A stretch of 64,000 nt of DNA from Paractinoplanes atraurantiacus (GCF_900215205.1 NZ_OBDY01000027.1:62001-126000), one strand, 5' to 3'. Positions 22,811 to 31,820 are shown, counted from the stretch's first letter. Numbers and translations are program-made. The notes: generated by a model not told the origin, from the letters alone.

Positions 22811-25005
22811 AAGCTCGGGTAGGACGGCTGGTTGTAGGTGGTCTGCTGGCGGGCGACCTCGGCCCGGTACTGCGGATCGTGCATGAGGGTGGTGAGCTTG
22901 TGAGTGGTGACTTCCGTGCTCAGGTAAACGCGGATGGCGGAGCTGTCGGCCGTCCGTACGAGAAGCTCCTCGCGCCAGTCGCCGAAGATGTCGGCGACCA
23001 GGCTCGGGTTGCCCTTCGTGCCGTTGTTGGCCAGGGTGCCGTCGGCGGTCAGCAAGCGGCCGCGCTGCCAGTCGTCGATCGTCGGTGTGACATCGAGGGC
23101 GCCGTTGACGATCTGGGTCGAGCCGTCGGCGGCCCAGTGGATGCTCTGGTTCGTGCCGGGGATCGTACCGGGGACCACCTGGCCGGTCGCGGTGTGCACG
23201 CCCAGCGCCTCCGAGCCGCCGGGCATGCTCGCCCACGACTCGAGGCCGCGGGTGCCGGGCAGCACGTCGCCGACCATGCCGCGGCCGGTGTCCCGCCCGG
23301 AGTAGGTGCCGAACAGGACCTGGCCGGTCGCGGCGTCGCGCATGGCCATGCCGTACGGGGCGAGGGTCGCGTTCTCGTGCACGGTGAAGATCTCGAGCCC
23401 GGGGCGGTCCGGGTCGATGTCGGTCACGTGCATGGCGTCGCCGTGCCCGAGCCGCACCCGCTGACCCGGAGCGGCGCTGCCCTCGGGGAGCACGCCGAAC
23501 GACGAATAGAGCAGGCTGCCGTCGTCGTCGATGGTCGCCGAGCCGTAGACGATCTCGTGCCGGCCGTCGCCGTCCACGTCGGCCGCGCTGAGCGAGTGGA
23601 AGCCCTGGGTGGTGAGCGTGGCGAACTCGGGATCGGTGCCGTCGCGGCCGTGCGGGGTGTCGTTGAACGGGTTGGTCATGGGGGTCCAGCCGCTGTCGAC
23701 GTGCCAGTTCTCGGTGAGCCGCCGCCCGTCCCAGCGATAGGCGACCAGCGTCGAGCGGGTGTAGTAGCCGCGGGCGAAGACGGCGGAGGGGTGACGGCCG
23801 TCCAGATAGGCCACTCCGGAGAGGAAGCGGTCGACGCGGTTGCCGGGCTCGATGCGCGGCATGGCGTAATCGCCCCACATCAGGCCGTCGTCGTGCCGGC
23901 CCGGGCGGTACGGGATGGTCTGGAGCTTGCGGCCGGTGGCGCCCTCGAAGACGGTCAGATATTCGGGACCGTCGACGATGAAGCCCTCGAACGCCCGCAG
24001 CGCGTTGCGGGCGCTGCGGGCGGGGGCGTAGACGTCGATGAAGTAGTCGACCAGGGCGGCGGCGTCGGCCCGGCTCAGCGGGTAGGTGTATCGCGGGGCG
24101 ATGCCGAACGCCTGCTCCAGGGTCGCGGGCCACCGGCCGGCGACCACCTCGGGGTGGGCGTGCCAGCCCTGGAAGACGCCGACCAGGTGCTCGTGGTATC
24201 CGGCGGCGCTGAGCCGGTAGTCGTCGGCGTGCGAGTAACCGGCCCGGATGTCGGCGCGCGGCATCGTGATGTAGCGCTGCGAGAGGACGCGGCCGTCCGG
24301 CGCGTAACGGATGATCTTCGTGCCGGGTGCGGTCTTGAACATCATCTCGGAGCGGCCGTCGCCGTCGAAGTCGTAGACCAGGAACTGGGTGTAATGCGCG
24401 CCGGCGCGGATGTTGACGCCCAGGTCGATGCGGTGCAGGAGGGTGCCGTCGAGCTCGTACGTGTCGATGTAGACCGGGCCGGTGTATCCGACCTGCGAGA
24501 CGTCCTTGCTGTTGGAGGGATCCCATTTGACGACGTATTCGTACTGCCCGTCGCCGTCCACGTCGCCGACGCTCATGTCGTTGGCGGAGTAGGTGTAGGT
24601 GTCACCGTCCGCCGGCTTCTTCAGGGGGAGGTCGTAGTAGGCGGCATCCCACGCGGTGGCCGCGGCGGCGGGGCCGTGGCCGGCCGGGGCGACCCGGTAG
24701 CGGGCGCCGGGTGAGCCCTCGCGGTCCAGGTAGTTGGTGCTGTCGGAGACCGTCGCGATGCGGTGGCCGTCGCGGTAGACGTGGAAGGGGGTGTGCTCAC
24801 CGCGGAGCAGCCGCCAGCTCAGGAAGTGCCCCTCGCCGGTCGTGGCCACCACGAGCCCGCGATCGAGCCGCTCCATCGCGGGCGCGGCGTGCGCGGGCGC
24901 GGCGGGCGTGGGCGCGGCGTTCGCGGGCGTGGGCGCGGCGGAGGCGGGGGCCGGCGCCGTGGCTGTCAGGAGGAGGGCTGCGACGTACGCCAAGCGTGAG
25001 GTCAT
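22780..25005 (-). CDS. Secreted rhamnogalacturonan lyase (PL11, YesW/YesX-like)
   Basis: 741 residues. A signal peptide (hydrophobic core YVAALLLTATAPAPASA) is followed by a Pro/Ala-rich spacer of about 20 residues, then the PL11 catalytic domain: an N-terminal beta domain (MERLDRGLVVATTGEGHFLSWRLL) and an eight-bladed propeller with Ca-binding repeats such as DVDGDGQYEY, DFDGDGRSEM, DVDGDGRHEI and DIFGDWREEL. It cleaves the rhamnose-galacturonate backbone of pectin outside the cell, releasing substrate for the neighbouring uronate genes. An AAGCGCTT palindrome lies 21 bp upstream of the start. Confidence 0.93.
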   Translation of the reverse strand: MTSRLAYVAALLLTATAPAPASAAPTPANAAPTPAAPAHAAPAMERLDRGLVVATTGEGHFLSWRLLRGEHTPFHVYRDGHRIATVSDSTNYLDREGSPGARYRVAPAGHGPAAAATAWDAAYYDLPLKKPADGDTYTYSANDMSVGDVDGDGQYEYVVKWDPSNSKDVSQVGYTGPVYIDTYELDGTLLHRIDLGVNIRAGAHYTQFLVYDFDGDGRSEMMFKTAPGTKIIRYAPDGRVLSQRYITMPRADIRAGYSHADDYRLSAAGYHEHLVGVFQGWHAHPEVVAGRWPATLEQAFGIAPRYTYPLSRADAAALVDYFIDVYAPARSARNALRAFEGFIVDGPEYLTVFEGATGRKLQTIPYRPGRHDDGLMWGDYAMPRIEPGNRVDRFLSGVAYLDGRHPSAVFARGYYTRSTLVAYRWDGRRLTENWHVDSGWTPMTNPFNDTPHGRDGTDPEFATLTTQGFHSLSAADVDGDGRHEIVYGSATIDDDGSLLYSSFGVLPEGSAAPGQRVRLGHGDAMHVTDIDPDRPGLEIFTVHENATLAPYGMAMRDAATGQVLFGTYSGRDTGRGMVGDVLPGTRGLESWASMPGGSEALGVHTATGQVVPGTIPGTNQSIHWAADGSTQIVNGALDVTPTIDDWQRGRLLTADGTLANNGTKGNPSLVADIFGDWREELLVRTADSSAIRVYLSTEVTTHKLTTLMHDPQYRAEVARQQTTYNQPSYPSFYLAADRDWD

Positions 25006-25024
25006 GGCGGTCTCCGGGGCTAGG

Positions 25025-25035
25025 TAAGCGCTTTC
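25025..25035. promoter_or_regulatory. LacI/GalR-type operator-like palindrome
   Basis: The core AAGCGCTT at 25026-25033 is a perfect palindrome within GTAAGCGCTTTC, typical of LacI-family half-sites, about 20 bp upstream of the lyase ATG on the minus strand. No LacI gene lies in the window. Confidence 0.45.
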
Positions 25036-25075
25036 CCCGGAGAGTGTGCATCGATGGACGCCGATGGGTCAACCG

Positions 25076-25573
25076 TCAGAGCACGTGCTGGCCGTACATC
25101 TCGCCCAGCGGGTCGGCGATCAGTTCGATGCGGGCGCCGTCGGGGTCGCGGAAGTAGACCGAGACGCCGCTGTGCACCTCGTGCTCGATGTCGGCCGCGG
25201 TCAGGCGGCCGACCAGCGCGTGCCACTTGGCCGGCTCGACGCTGATCGCCATGTGGTGCAGGCCGCCGAGGACCTCCGCGTACGGGCCCACGTCGAGGCC
25301 GGGGAAGTCGAAGAAAGCGAGCAGGTTGCCGTGGCCGATGTCGAAGAAGAAGTGCGAGGAGCCGGGGTAGTCCCTGTTCTCGATGAGCTCGGTCAGGGGG
25401 AAGCCCAGGACGTCCTGATAGAACCGGATCGTGCGCTCCACGTCGCTGCTGATCAGCGCGGTGTGGTGCAGCCCGCGCGCGGTCGAGGCGGCCCGCGCGC
25501 CGGGCGGCTTGAGATGGGCCTCGCGCAGGCGGGCGCGCTCGGCCTCGCGGGCGGCGGGATCGAGGGTCGTCAT
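25076..25573 (-). CDS. VOC (glyoxalase/dioxygenase) superfamily protein
   Basis: 165 residues. An N-terminal helical extension (about 30 residues) precedes one VOC module pair: GLHHTALISSDVERTIRFYQDVLGFPL and GLHHMAISVEPAKWHAL, ending FRDPDGARIELIADP. Metal ligands are likely His in GLHHTA and GLHHMA and Glu in RIELI. The substrate is unknown. It lies in the same orientation as the uronate genes, downstream of the IclR gene by 41 bp, so it may be the last gene of that operon. Confidence 0.85.
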   Translation of the reverse strand: MTTLDPAAREAERARLREAHLKPPGARAASTARGLHHTALISSDVERTIRFYQDVLGFPLTELIENRDYPGSSHFFFDIGHGNLLAFFDFPGLDVGPYAEVLGGLHHMAISVEPAKWHALVGRLTAADIEHEVHSGVSVYFRDPDGARIELIADPLGEMYGQHVL

Positions 25574-25614
25574 GGCTCGACCTTAAAGGCTGGGGTCAGC
25601 GGGAAAGGCTGGGG

Positions 25615-26388
25615 TCAGCGGATGCCCTCGGCTCGCAGGCGGGTGGCCAGGGCGGCGGCCTGGTCGAGCATGACCTCGGCGACCCGGTCGATCTCCTCGT
25701 CGGTCAACTCGGCGATCGGGATGGAGCAGCTGATCGCGTCGGTGGCGGGGATCCGGTAGGGGACGGCCACCGAGACGCAGCCCAGGCCCAGCGTGTTCTG
25801 CTCGCGCTCCAAGGCGTAACCCCTGGCTCTGGTCTCCTCCAGGTCGCGGCGCAGGGCCTCGTGGTCGACGATCGTGTGATCGGTCAGACCCGTCAGGTGG
25901 CCGGGGAGCAGCTCGCCCGCCTCGCGCGGGGTCAGCTCGGCCAGCAGGGCCTTGCCCAGGGCGGTCGCGTGAGCCGGGAGCTGACGGCCCACGCGCGACG
26001 TGGCCCGGCGGGGCTCGATGGTTTCGCGGGTGGCCAGGTAGATGACGTTCGGGCCGTCCAGGCGGGCGTAGTGGACCGTGTAGCCGAGCTTGTCGCCGAT
26101 CAGCTCCAGCGCCCGGGTGGCGAACGGCAGCGCCGGGTCGCGATCCAGGTAGGCCGTGCCGCAGAGCAGGGCGTGCGGGCCCACGCCGACCGCCGTGCCG
26201 TCGGCGGTGCTCTCGATCCACCGCATGGCGATCAGCGTGTGCAGCAGTTGGTGCAGGCTCGAGCGGGGGAAGCCGGTGCGGCGGTGCAGCTCGGTCACCG
26301 TCATGGGGCCGCGGGCGGCGCCCAGCAGCTCCATGATCTGGATGGTGCGCTGCGCCGACTTGACCAGCTTCGGCTCTTCCTCGGTCAT
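25615..26388 (-). CDS. IclR-family transcriptional regulator
   Basis: 257 residues: winged helix-turn-helix (SAQRTIQIMELLGAARGPMTVTELHRRTGFPRSSLHQLLHTL) and the IclR effector domain (HALLCGTAYL ... LPAHATALGKALLAEL ... GYALEREQNTLGLGCVSVAVPYR ... ISCSIPI). KdgR/IclR-type regulators often control uronate or aromatic catabolism. Its ATG overlaps the stop of the aldehyde dehydrogenase gene, placing it in the udh operon. The 18-bp palindrome at 28731-28748 is the likely operator. Confidence 0.92.
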   Translation of the reverse strand: MTEEEPKLVKSAQRTIQIMELLGAARGPMTVTELHRRTGFPRSSLHQLLHTLIAMRWIESTADGTAVGVGPHALLCGTAYLDRDPALPFATRALELIGDKLGYTVHYARLDGPNVIYLATRETIEPRRATSRVGRQLPAHATALGKALLAELTPREAGELLPGHLTGLTDHTIVDHEALRRDLEETRARGYALEREQNTLGLGCVSVAVPYRIPATDAISCSIPIAELTDEEIDRVAEVMLDQAAALATRLRAEGIR

Positions 26389-27863
26389 CGATCGACCTCC
26401 CTCGAACTCGAAAGGATAGCCAGCACCGCGGCGGGCACGTCCTGGAATGTCACCGGGCGCAGGAAACGCTCGATCGCCGCCGGCCCGACCGATGTGTGCA
26501 GCGGGGCGGTGGTCGCCGGGTAGGGTCCGCCGTGGTGCATGGCGGCGGAGACCGTCACGCCGGTCGGCCAGCCGTTCCAGATCACCCGGCCCGCCACGCC
26601 GGCCAGGCTGCGCACCAGCGCGGGCGCCACCTCGTCATCGTCCTCGGCGTGCACGGTCGCGGTGAGCTGGCCTCCGATGATCTCCGCCAGAGCTTCAAGA
26701 GACGATTCTTCGTCGTACGCGACCAGGAGCGCACTGGGCCCGAAGCGTTCCTCCAGCAGGCCCTGGGGATCGTCCCGCAGCGCGCCCGCCGTGGTGGCGA
26801 ACAGTGCGGGCGCGGCGAAGCGGCCCTCGCCCGGCGGGCCCTCGAAGATCGCACGCGCGGACGGGCGGGGACGGTGTGCCCGGAAGCCGTCCGCGATCTT
26901 CTCGGTCAGCAGATCACCTCCGGCGTGTCCGTCCAGGGCCTGGGCCACGGCGGACGCGGCGGCGTCGAGCGCCGAGCTCGGCAGGATCAGCACGCCGGGC
27001 TTGGTGCAGAACTGACCGAGGCCCAGGGTGTACGAATCGGCGAAGCCGGCCCAGATCGACGGCCCGCGCCGCGCGGCCGCGGCCCGGGTCACGAAGACCG
27101 GGTTGACGCTGCCCAGCTCGCCGTAGAACGGGATCGGCTCCGGCCGGGAGGCGGCGAGGTCGAACAGCGCCCGCCCGCCGGCCGGCGACCCGGTGAAGGC
27201 GGCCGCCTTGATCCGGGGATCGAGCAGCACCTCGCGGCCCTCCTGCTCGCCGTGCACGAGGCCGAGGGTGCCCGGCGGAAACAGCGGGGCGGCGATCTCG
27301 TGGACCCGGTCGGAGAGCCGGGGGTGTCCCGGGTGCGTCTTGACGACGACCGGGCAGCCGGCGGCCAGGGCGGCGGCCGTGTCCGTGCCCAGCACCGAGA
27401 ACGCGAACGGGAAGTTGCTCGCCGCGAAGACCACGACCGGCCCGATCGGGACCGCGGTGCGGAAGAGGTCGGGCGACGACTCGGCCTGATCGTGCCGCTC
27501 GCGCAGCGGCCGCCCGGAGGCGATCTCGTCGGCGTACAGCCGCAGCTGAAACGTGGTGCGGCCCAGCTCGCCGGTGAGCCGCACGGCCGGCAGCCGGGTC
27601 TCCTCGGCGGCCAGTGGCACCAGCTCGCCGGCCGCGGCGTCGAGGGCCCCGGCGACCCGGTGCATCAGCGCGGCGCGCTCCACCACCGGCATGCGAGCGA
27701 AAGCGGGCGCGGCGGCCGAAGCGGCCATGGCCGCCGAAACCGCCGCCGTGGGCTGCAAAGTCGCCGTGGGCGCCGAGAGCGCCGTTGTGGCTTGCGAAGT
27801 CGCTGTGGGCGCCGAAGCCGCTGCCGTGGGCGAGGAAGCGGCCGTCGTGTCAGCGGTCACCAT
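26385..27863 (-). CDS. NADP-dependent aldehyde dehydrogenase (alpha-ketoglutarate semialdehyde dehydrogenase type)
   Basis: About 492 residues. ALDH features: VVVFAASNFPFAFSVLGTDTAAALAAGCPVVVKTHPGHP (cofactor-binding Lys), AAFTGSPAGG, catalytic Glu in PFYGELGSVNP and catalytic Cys in LGQFCTKPG. This subgroup (fatty-aldehyde/KGSA type) oxidises 2,5-dioxopentanoate to 2-oxoglutarate, the last step of oxidative uronate breakdown, which fits the neighbours. The start is ATG 27863 (MVTADTTAA). Odd: residues about 6-45 are an Ala/Ser/Thr/Pro low-complexity stretch with imperfect SAPTAT-like repeats, not usual in the family. Confidence 0.9.
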   Translation of the reverse strand: MVTADTTAASSPTAAASAPTATSQATTALSAPTATLQPTAAVSAAMAASAAAPAFARMPVVERAALMHRVAGALDAAAGELVPLAAEETRLPAVRLTGELGRTTFQLRLYADEIASGRPLRERHDQAESSPDLFRTAVPIGPVVVFAASNFPFAFSVLGTDTAAALAAGCPVVVKTHPGHPRLSDRVHEIAAPLFPPGTLGLVHGEQEGREVLLDPRIKAAAFTGSPAGGRALFDLAASRPEPIPFYGELGSVNPVFVTRAAAARRGPSIWAGFADSYTLGLGQFCTKPGVLILPSSALDAAASAVAQALDGHAGGDLLTEKIADGFRAHRPRPSARAIFEGPPGEGRFAAPALFATTAGALRDDPQGLLEERFGPSALLVAYDEESSLEALAEIIGGQLTATVHAEDDDEVAPALVRSLAGVAGRVIWNGWPTGVTVSAAMHHGGPYPATTAPLHTSVGPAAIERFLRPVTFQDVPAAVLAILSSSREVDR

Positions 27864-28648
27864 GATCCGCCTACCTTCCAGTCGGGGCCGCCCCAGACGC
27901 CGCCGACGCGGGCGTCCGGGGGGAGTGCGGTCGTGGGGAACGCGCCGGCGTACACCTCGGCGTCGTCCTGGGGTCGGAATCCGATCGCCTCGCCGGCCGT
28001 GAGCGAGAACCAGCCGCGCGTGTTGCGCGAGACGCCCCAGACGATGTGATGTCCCGGCGCCTCCAGCGCCAGCACCGCCTCGACGAGCCGGACCGCGTCG
28101 GCCGGGGAGAGCCACGTCGACAGGGCGCGCTCGTGGATGGGGGTGGCGTCGACGGTGCCGATCCGCGCGGTCACGATCGTCATGCCGTACGCGTCGGCGT
28201 AAAGACTGCCCAGCGCCTCGGCCGCCGCCTTGCTCACCCCGTAGTACGTGTCCGGGCGGGGCGCCGGCATCGCCTCGCCGCCCACCTCGGCGATCGGCGT
28301 CATGCCCACCACGTGCGTGCTCCCGGCGAGCAGCACCCGCCGTACACCCTGGAGATGGGCCTTTTCCAGGACCGTCCGGGTGCCGTCGATGTTGACGTCG
28401 AGCATCTGCTCCCAGGGGCGCTCACTCGCGTAGCCACCCAGATGAACCACCAGGTCGACGCCGGCGCACGCCTTCTCGACCAGCGCGGCGTCGGTCACCG
28501 AACCGGTCAGGACCACCTCGCCCGGATGGGCCGGACCGGGTGGCGCGGCGACGTCGAGCAACCGGATCTCGCGGCCCTCGCGGGCCAGCAACGGCCGGAT
28601 CAAGCTGCCTATTCGGCCGGAAGCACCGGTGATGAGCAGGGAAGGCAA
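27857..28648 (-). CDS. udh: Uronate dehydrogenase (NAD-dependent SDR)
   Basis: 263 residues. Rossmann motif LLITGASGRIG at the N-terminus, VVHLGG, and the active-site Tyr-x3-Lys in TYYGVSKAAAEALG. The segment GGYASERPWEQMLDVNIDGT and the end GPDWKVGG match uronate dehydrogenases, which oxidise D-galacturonate or D-glucuronate to the aldarolactone. The start is TTG 28648, with AAGGAG seven bases upstream; an adjacent TTG at 28651 is possible. It overlaps the aldehyde dehydrogenase start by 7 bp, so udh, the dehydrogenase and iclR form one operon. Confidence 0.88.
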   Translation of the reverse strand: MPSLLITGASGRIGSLIRPLLAREGREIRLLDVAAPPGPAHPGEVVLTGSVTDAALVEKACAGVDLVVHLGGYASERPWEQMLDVNIDGTRTVLEKAHLQGVRRVLLAGSTHVVGMTPIAEVGGEAMPAPRPDTYYGVSKAAAEALGSLYADAYGMTIVTARIGTVDATPIHERALSTWLSPADAVRLVEAVLALEAPGHHIVWGVSRNTRGWFSLTAGEAIGFRPQDDAEVYAGAFPTTALPPDARVGGVWGGPDWKVGGSW

Positions 28649-28675
28649 CAAGATCTCCTTAGAGCCGTAACGGTC

Positions 28676-28705
28676 TTGACATCTGCCGTGAGTGATCCAT
28701 AGCGT
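28676..28705 (+). promoter_or_regulatory. Promoter of the sugar-uptake/aldarate operon (TTGACA-N18-TAGCGT)
   Basis: A perfect -35 TTGACA (28676-28681) and a -10-like TAGCGT (28700-28705) precede the permease gene, giving a predicted start near 28712. The palindromic operator lies downstream of it, as expected for a repressor roadblock. Confidence 0.5.
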
Positions 28706-28730
28706 ACCGCCATGTTCACCCACACGGAAG

Positions 28731-28748
28731 CTTTCACATATGTGAAAG
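28731..28748. promoter_or_regulatory. Perfect 18-bp palindrome, likely IclR operator
   Basis: CTTTCACATATGTGAAAG is a perfect palindrome in the 122-bp divergent region between udh and the sugar permease gene. Partial half-sites TTCACC (28715-28720) and GTGAAG (28761-28766) flank it. It is positioned to control both operons. Confidence 0.65.
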
Positions 28749-28770
28749 AGCGCCAAGGGTGTGAAGGGGT

Positions 28771-29709
28771 ATGCCAGTGGTCGCAACAGAGTTGAGCCGG
28801 GCGCCGGCCACCACTCCGGTGGGCGAGGGCGGTACCGGTAAGCGCAAGCGCGTCGGAGTGCGGGCGCCGTGGTGGTTCCTCGTCCCGGCGGTCGGGATGT
28901 ACCTGTTCATCGTCGTGGTGCCCAGCCTCAACGGCGCGTTCTACTCGTTCACCGACTGGAACGGGCTCGGCGAGGGCTGGTCGCTGGTCGGGCTGGACAA
29001 CTTCACCGCGGTCTTCACCGACCGCGGGGCGCGGGCCGCGCTGGTCAACACGGTCGTGCTGGCCGCCGTGATCGTCGTCTTCCAGAACGTGGTCGGGCTG
29101 CTGCTCGCCCTGGGCGTCAACAGCATGGTCAAGAGCCGGTACGTGCTGCGGGTCATCTACTTCGCGCCGGTCGTGCTCACGCCGCTGGTCGCCGGCTACG
29201 TGTGGAGCTTCCTGCTCTCGCCCAACGGCGCGGTCAACGGCTTCCTCAACGGGGTCGGGCTCGACTTCCTGGCCCGCGACTGGCTCGGCGACCCGTCGAC
29301 CGCGCTCTACGCGATCGCCGTGGAGATCGTCTGGCAGTTCTCCGGCTACTCGATGGTGATCTACCTGGCCGGGCTCCAGTCGATCCCGGCCGAGGTCCTC
29401 GAGGCGGCCACGATCGACGGGGCCGGGCCCTGGCAGCGCTTCCGCCGGGTCGTCCTCCCGCTCCTCAACGGCGCAGTGGTGATCAACGTGATGCTCTGCC
29501 TGATCGGCGGGCTCAAGCAGTTCGACCAGGTCGTCGCGATGACCGGCGGCGGGCCGGGCACGGCCACCGAGACGATCTCCACCACGATCTACAAGAGCGC
29601 CTTCAACCTGGGCGACTTCCCGTTCTCGATCGCGCTGGCGGTCGTCATGACCATCGTCATCGCGGTCTGCGCCGGCGTGCAGTACCGCCTCACGCTGAGG
29701 ACGAAGTGA
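28771..29709 (+). CDS. Sugar ABC transporter permease (MalF/UgpA type)
   Basis: 312 residues with six transmembrane helices and the EAA loop VLEAATIDGAGPWQRFRRVVLPLL that docks on the ATPase. It begins with a cytoplasmic tail of about 25 residues before the first helix (FLVPAVGMYLFIVVV). With the next two genes it makes an importer of the carbohydrate uptake-1 family, likely for uronates, oligogalacturonides or rhamnogalacturonan fragments given the context. No ATPase gene is present; actinobacteria usually share the MsiK ATPase. Its stop overlaps the next ATG by 1 bp. Confidence 0.93.
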   Translation: MPVVATELSRAPATTPVGEGGTGKRKRVGVRAPWWFLVPAVGMYLFIVVVPSLNGAFYSFTDWNGLGEGWSLVGLDNFTAVFTDRGARAALVNTVVLAAVIVVFQNVVGLLLALGVNSMVKSRYVLRVIYFAPVVLTPLVAGYVWSFLLSPNGAVNGFLNGVGLDFLARDWLGDPSTALYAIAVEIVWQFSGYSMVIYLAGLQSIPAEVLEAATIDGAGPWQRFRRVVLPLLNGAVVINVMLCLIGGLKQFDQVVAMTGGGPGTATETISTTIYKSAFNLGDFPFSIALAVVMTIVIAVCAGVQYRLTLRTK

Positions 29710-30533
29710 TGCACACGCGATACACCTGGTGGACGTTCGCCCGCGAGGGCGTGCTGATCGTCGTCGGCCTGCTCTTCCTCGTGCCGCTGGTGGGACTAGT
29801 CAACGTCTCGCTCAAGCCGCAGGACAGCCAGACGAGCGCCCTGTCGTTCGCGTGGCCGCCGACCCTCGACAACTACACGACCGCCTGGCGTGAGGCCCAC
29901 CTCGGGCCGGCGCTCGGCAACAGTTTCCTGATCACCCTGGTCAGCGTCGCGCTGATCGTGGTGATCGCGGCCCTCGCCGCGTACCCCCTGGCGCGGGTCA
30001 CCCGCGCCTGGTCGCGGTGGACCTTCTACGGCATCATCGGCGGCCTGCTCATTCCCGGGCAGCTCGCCATGCTCCCGCTCTACGCCACCATGCGGGACCT
30101 GGGGCTGCTGGGGACGCTCTGGTCGGTGATCCTGATCAACGTCGGCCAGCAACTACCTTTCTCGGTCTTCCTCTACACGATGTTCCTGCGGGAACTGCCG
30201 CTCGACTACGAGGAGGCGGCCCTGCTCGACGGGGCGGGCCCGCTGCGCTCCTTCCTCACCGTCGTCTTCCCGCTGTTGCGCCCGGTCACCGGAACCGTGG
30301 TCATCCTCAACGCGGTCGGCATCTGGAACGAGTTCTTCCTGCCGCTGCTCTATCTGGGCGGCAGCGACAACACCACCGCGCCGGTGGCCATCTACGGATT
30401 CGTGAGCCAGTTCGTCTCGCTCTGGCCACTGATCTTCGCCGGCCTGGTGATCAGTGTGATTCCCATTCTGGTCGTCTACTTCGCCCTGCAGAAATACATC
30501 ATCAAGGGTTTCGCCGGCGGCCTGAAGGGCTGA
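29709..30533 (+). CDS. Sugar ABC transporter permease (MalG/UgpE type)
   Basis: 274 residues, six helices, EAA loop YEEAALLDGAGPLRSFLTVVFPLLRPV. It begins with a helix GVLIVVGLLFLVPLVGLVNVSLKP and ends with FALQKYIIKGFAGGLKG, the usual terminus of this subfamily. Partner of the preceding permease. ATG 29709 overlaps the upstream TGA. Confidence 0.93.
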   Translation: MHTRYTWWTFAREGVLIVVGLLFLVPLVGLVNVSLKPQDSQTSALSFAWPPTLDNYTTAWREAHLGPALGNSFLITLVSVALIVVIAALAAYPLARVTRAWSRWTFYGIIGGLLIPGQLAMLPLYATMRDLGLLGTLWSVILINVGQQLPFSVFLYTMFLRELPLDYEEAALLDGAGPLRSFLTVVFPLLRPVTGTVVILNAVGIWNEFFLPLLYLGGSDNTTAPVAIYGFVSQFVSLWPLIFAGLVISVIPILVVYFALQKYIIKGFAGGLKG

Positions 30534-30557
30534 GATCCCCCTTATTCGGAGGAATGA

Positions 30558-31814
30558 ATGAAACGCTTCACTGTGGCCACCGCGGCCCTTGTGCTCACCT
30601 TGGCCGGCTGTTCGACCGGTGGCGGGGACGCCGCGGGGAACGACAGCGTGCTGACCCTGGCCGCGGCCGGCTCGGCGCCCGCCCAGGCGGTGATCGACGC
30701 CTTCAAGGCGGCCAACCCCGGCATCGAGGTCAAGACCACCTTCACCGAGGACGACGCCTCGTACCAGCAGCAATTGCGCACCCAGCTCGCCTCCGGCACC
30801 GCGCCCGACGTCTTCCGGATCTGGCCCGGCGCCGGCAACTCGACCTCCGTGCTCGACCTGAGCAAGGACGGGCTGCTGGCCGATCTGTCCGGCGAGGCCT
30901 GGGCGGCCAAGGTCAACGAGGCCGAGAAGACGGTCAGCTCGGACGCGAACGGCAAGCTCGTCGCGCTGCCGGTCACCATCGGGGCCATCGGCGCGGTCTG
31001 GAACGACCAGGCCGTCTCGAAAAGCGGGCTGGCCAAACCGGCGACGTTCCCGCAGGTGCTCGAATTCTGCAAGGCGGCGCGCGGCAAGAATACGTACGCC
31101 TTCGCCCTGGGCCTGAAATCGGCGTGGGTCACCCAGCTCATTCCGTACGCCCTGACGTCCTCACTGGTCTATGGCCCGAACCCGGAGTTCACGGCCGATC
31201 AGCTGGCCGGCAAGACCACGTTCGCCGCGTCGGCCTGGAAGGACGCGATGGACAAGTACGTGCAGATGAAGGACGCGCAGTGCTTCAACCCGAGCCCCAA
31301 CGGGGTCGGTTACGACGAGCAGATGCAGATGCTCGGCCAGGGCAAAGCGCTCGGTGCGGTGCACGTGCTCTCCGCCGTCGCCAACGCCAAGAAGTACGCC
31401 ACCGCCGACACCACCTTCTCGATGACGCCGTTCCCGGCCACCGACAAGGCGGCCGACACGTTCGTGCCGGTCTCGGTCGGCATCGCCTACGCGGTGAACG
31501 CCAAGGCCAAGAACCCCGAGCTGGCCAAGAAGTTCCTCGACTTCGTCGCCGGTGACCAGGGCCAGGAGGTCTATGCGACCAAGGCCGCGGCCGCGCCCGC
31601 CCTGCCGACCACCGCGTTCAAGGCCGACGCCCTGCAGCAGCCCGTCCTCGACGCGCAGACCGGCGGCAGGTCGACGGTCTACCCGGACCAGCGCTGGCCC
31701 GGCCCGAAGGTCCAGTCCGAGCACTTGATCGCCATCCAGGAGCTGTTCAACGGCGACATCGACGTCCCGACCGTCCTCAAGCGACTCGATGAGGCCTTCG
31801 CCGCCGAGAAGTGA
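30558..31814 (+). CDS. Sugar ABC transporter substrate-binding lipoprotein
   Basis: 418 residues. Signal peptide with lipobox LAGC (Cys at about 18), then an extracellular solute-binding protein family 1 fold (QAVIDAFKAANPGIEVKTTF ... GTAPDVFRIWPG). It binds the sugar outside the cell for the two permeases encoded upstream. A GGAGGA ribosome-binding site lies before ATG. A strong hairpin follows the gene. Confidence 0.93.
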   Translation: MKRFTVATAALVLTLAGCSTGGGDAAGNDSVLTLAAAGSAPAQAVIDAFKAANPGIEVKTTFTEDDASYQQQLRTQLASGTAPDVFRIWPGAGNSTSVLDLSKDGLLADLSGEAWAAKVNEAEKTVSSDANGKLVALPVTIGAIGAVWNDQAVSKSGLAKPATFPQVLEFCKAARGKNTYAFALGLKSAWVTQLIPYALTSSLVYGPNPEFTADQLAGKTTFAASAWKDAMDKYVQMKDAQCFNPSPNGVGYDEQMQMLGQGKALGAVHVLSAVANAKKYATADTTFSMTPFPATDKAADTFVPVSVGIAYAVNAKAKNPELAKKFLDFVAGDQGQEVYATKAAAAPALPTTAFKADALQQPVLDAQTGGRSTVYPDQRWPGPKVQSEHLIAIQELFNGDIDVPTVLKRLDEAFAAEK

Positions 31815-31820
31815 CACCCC

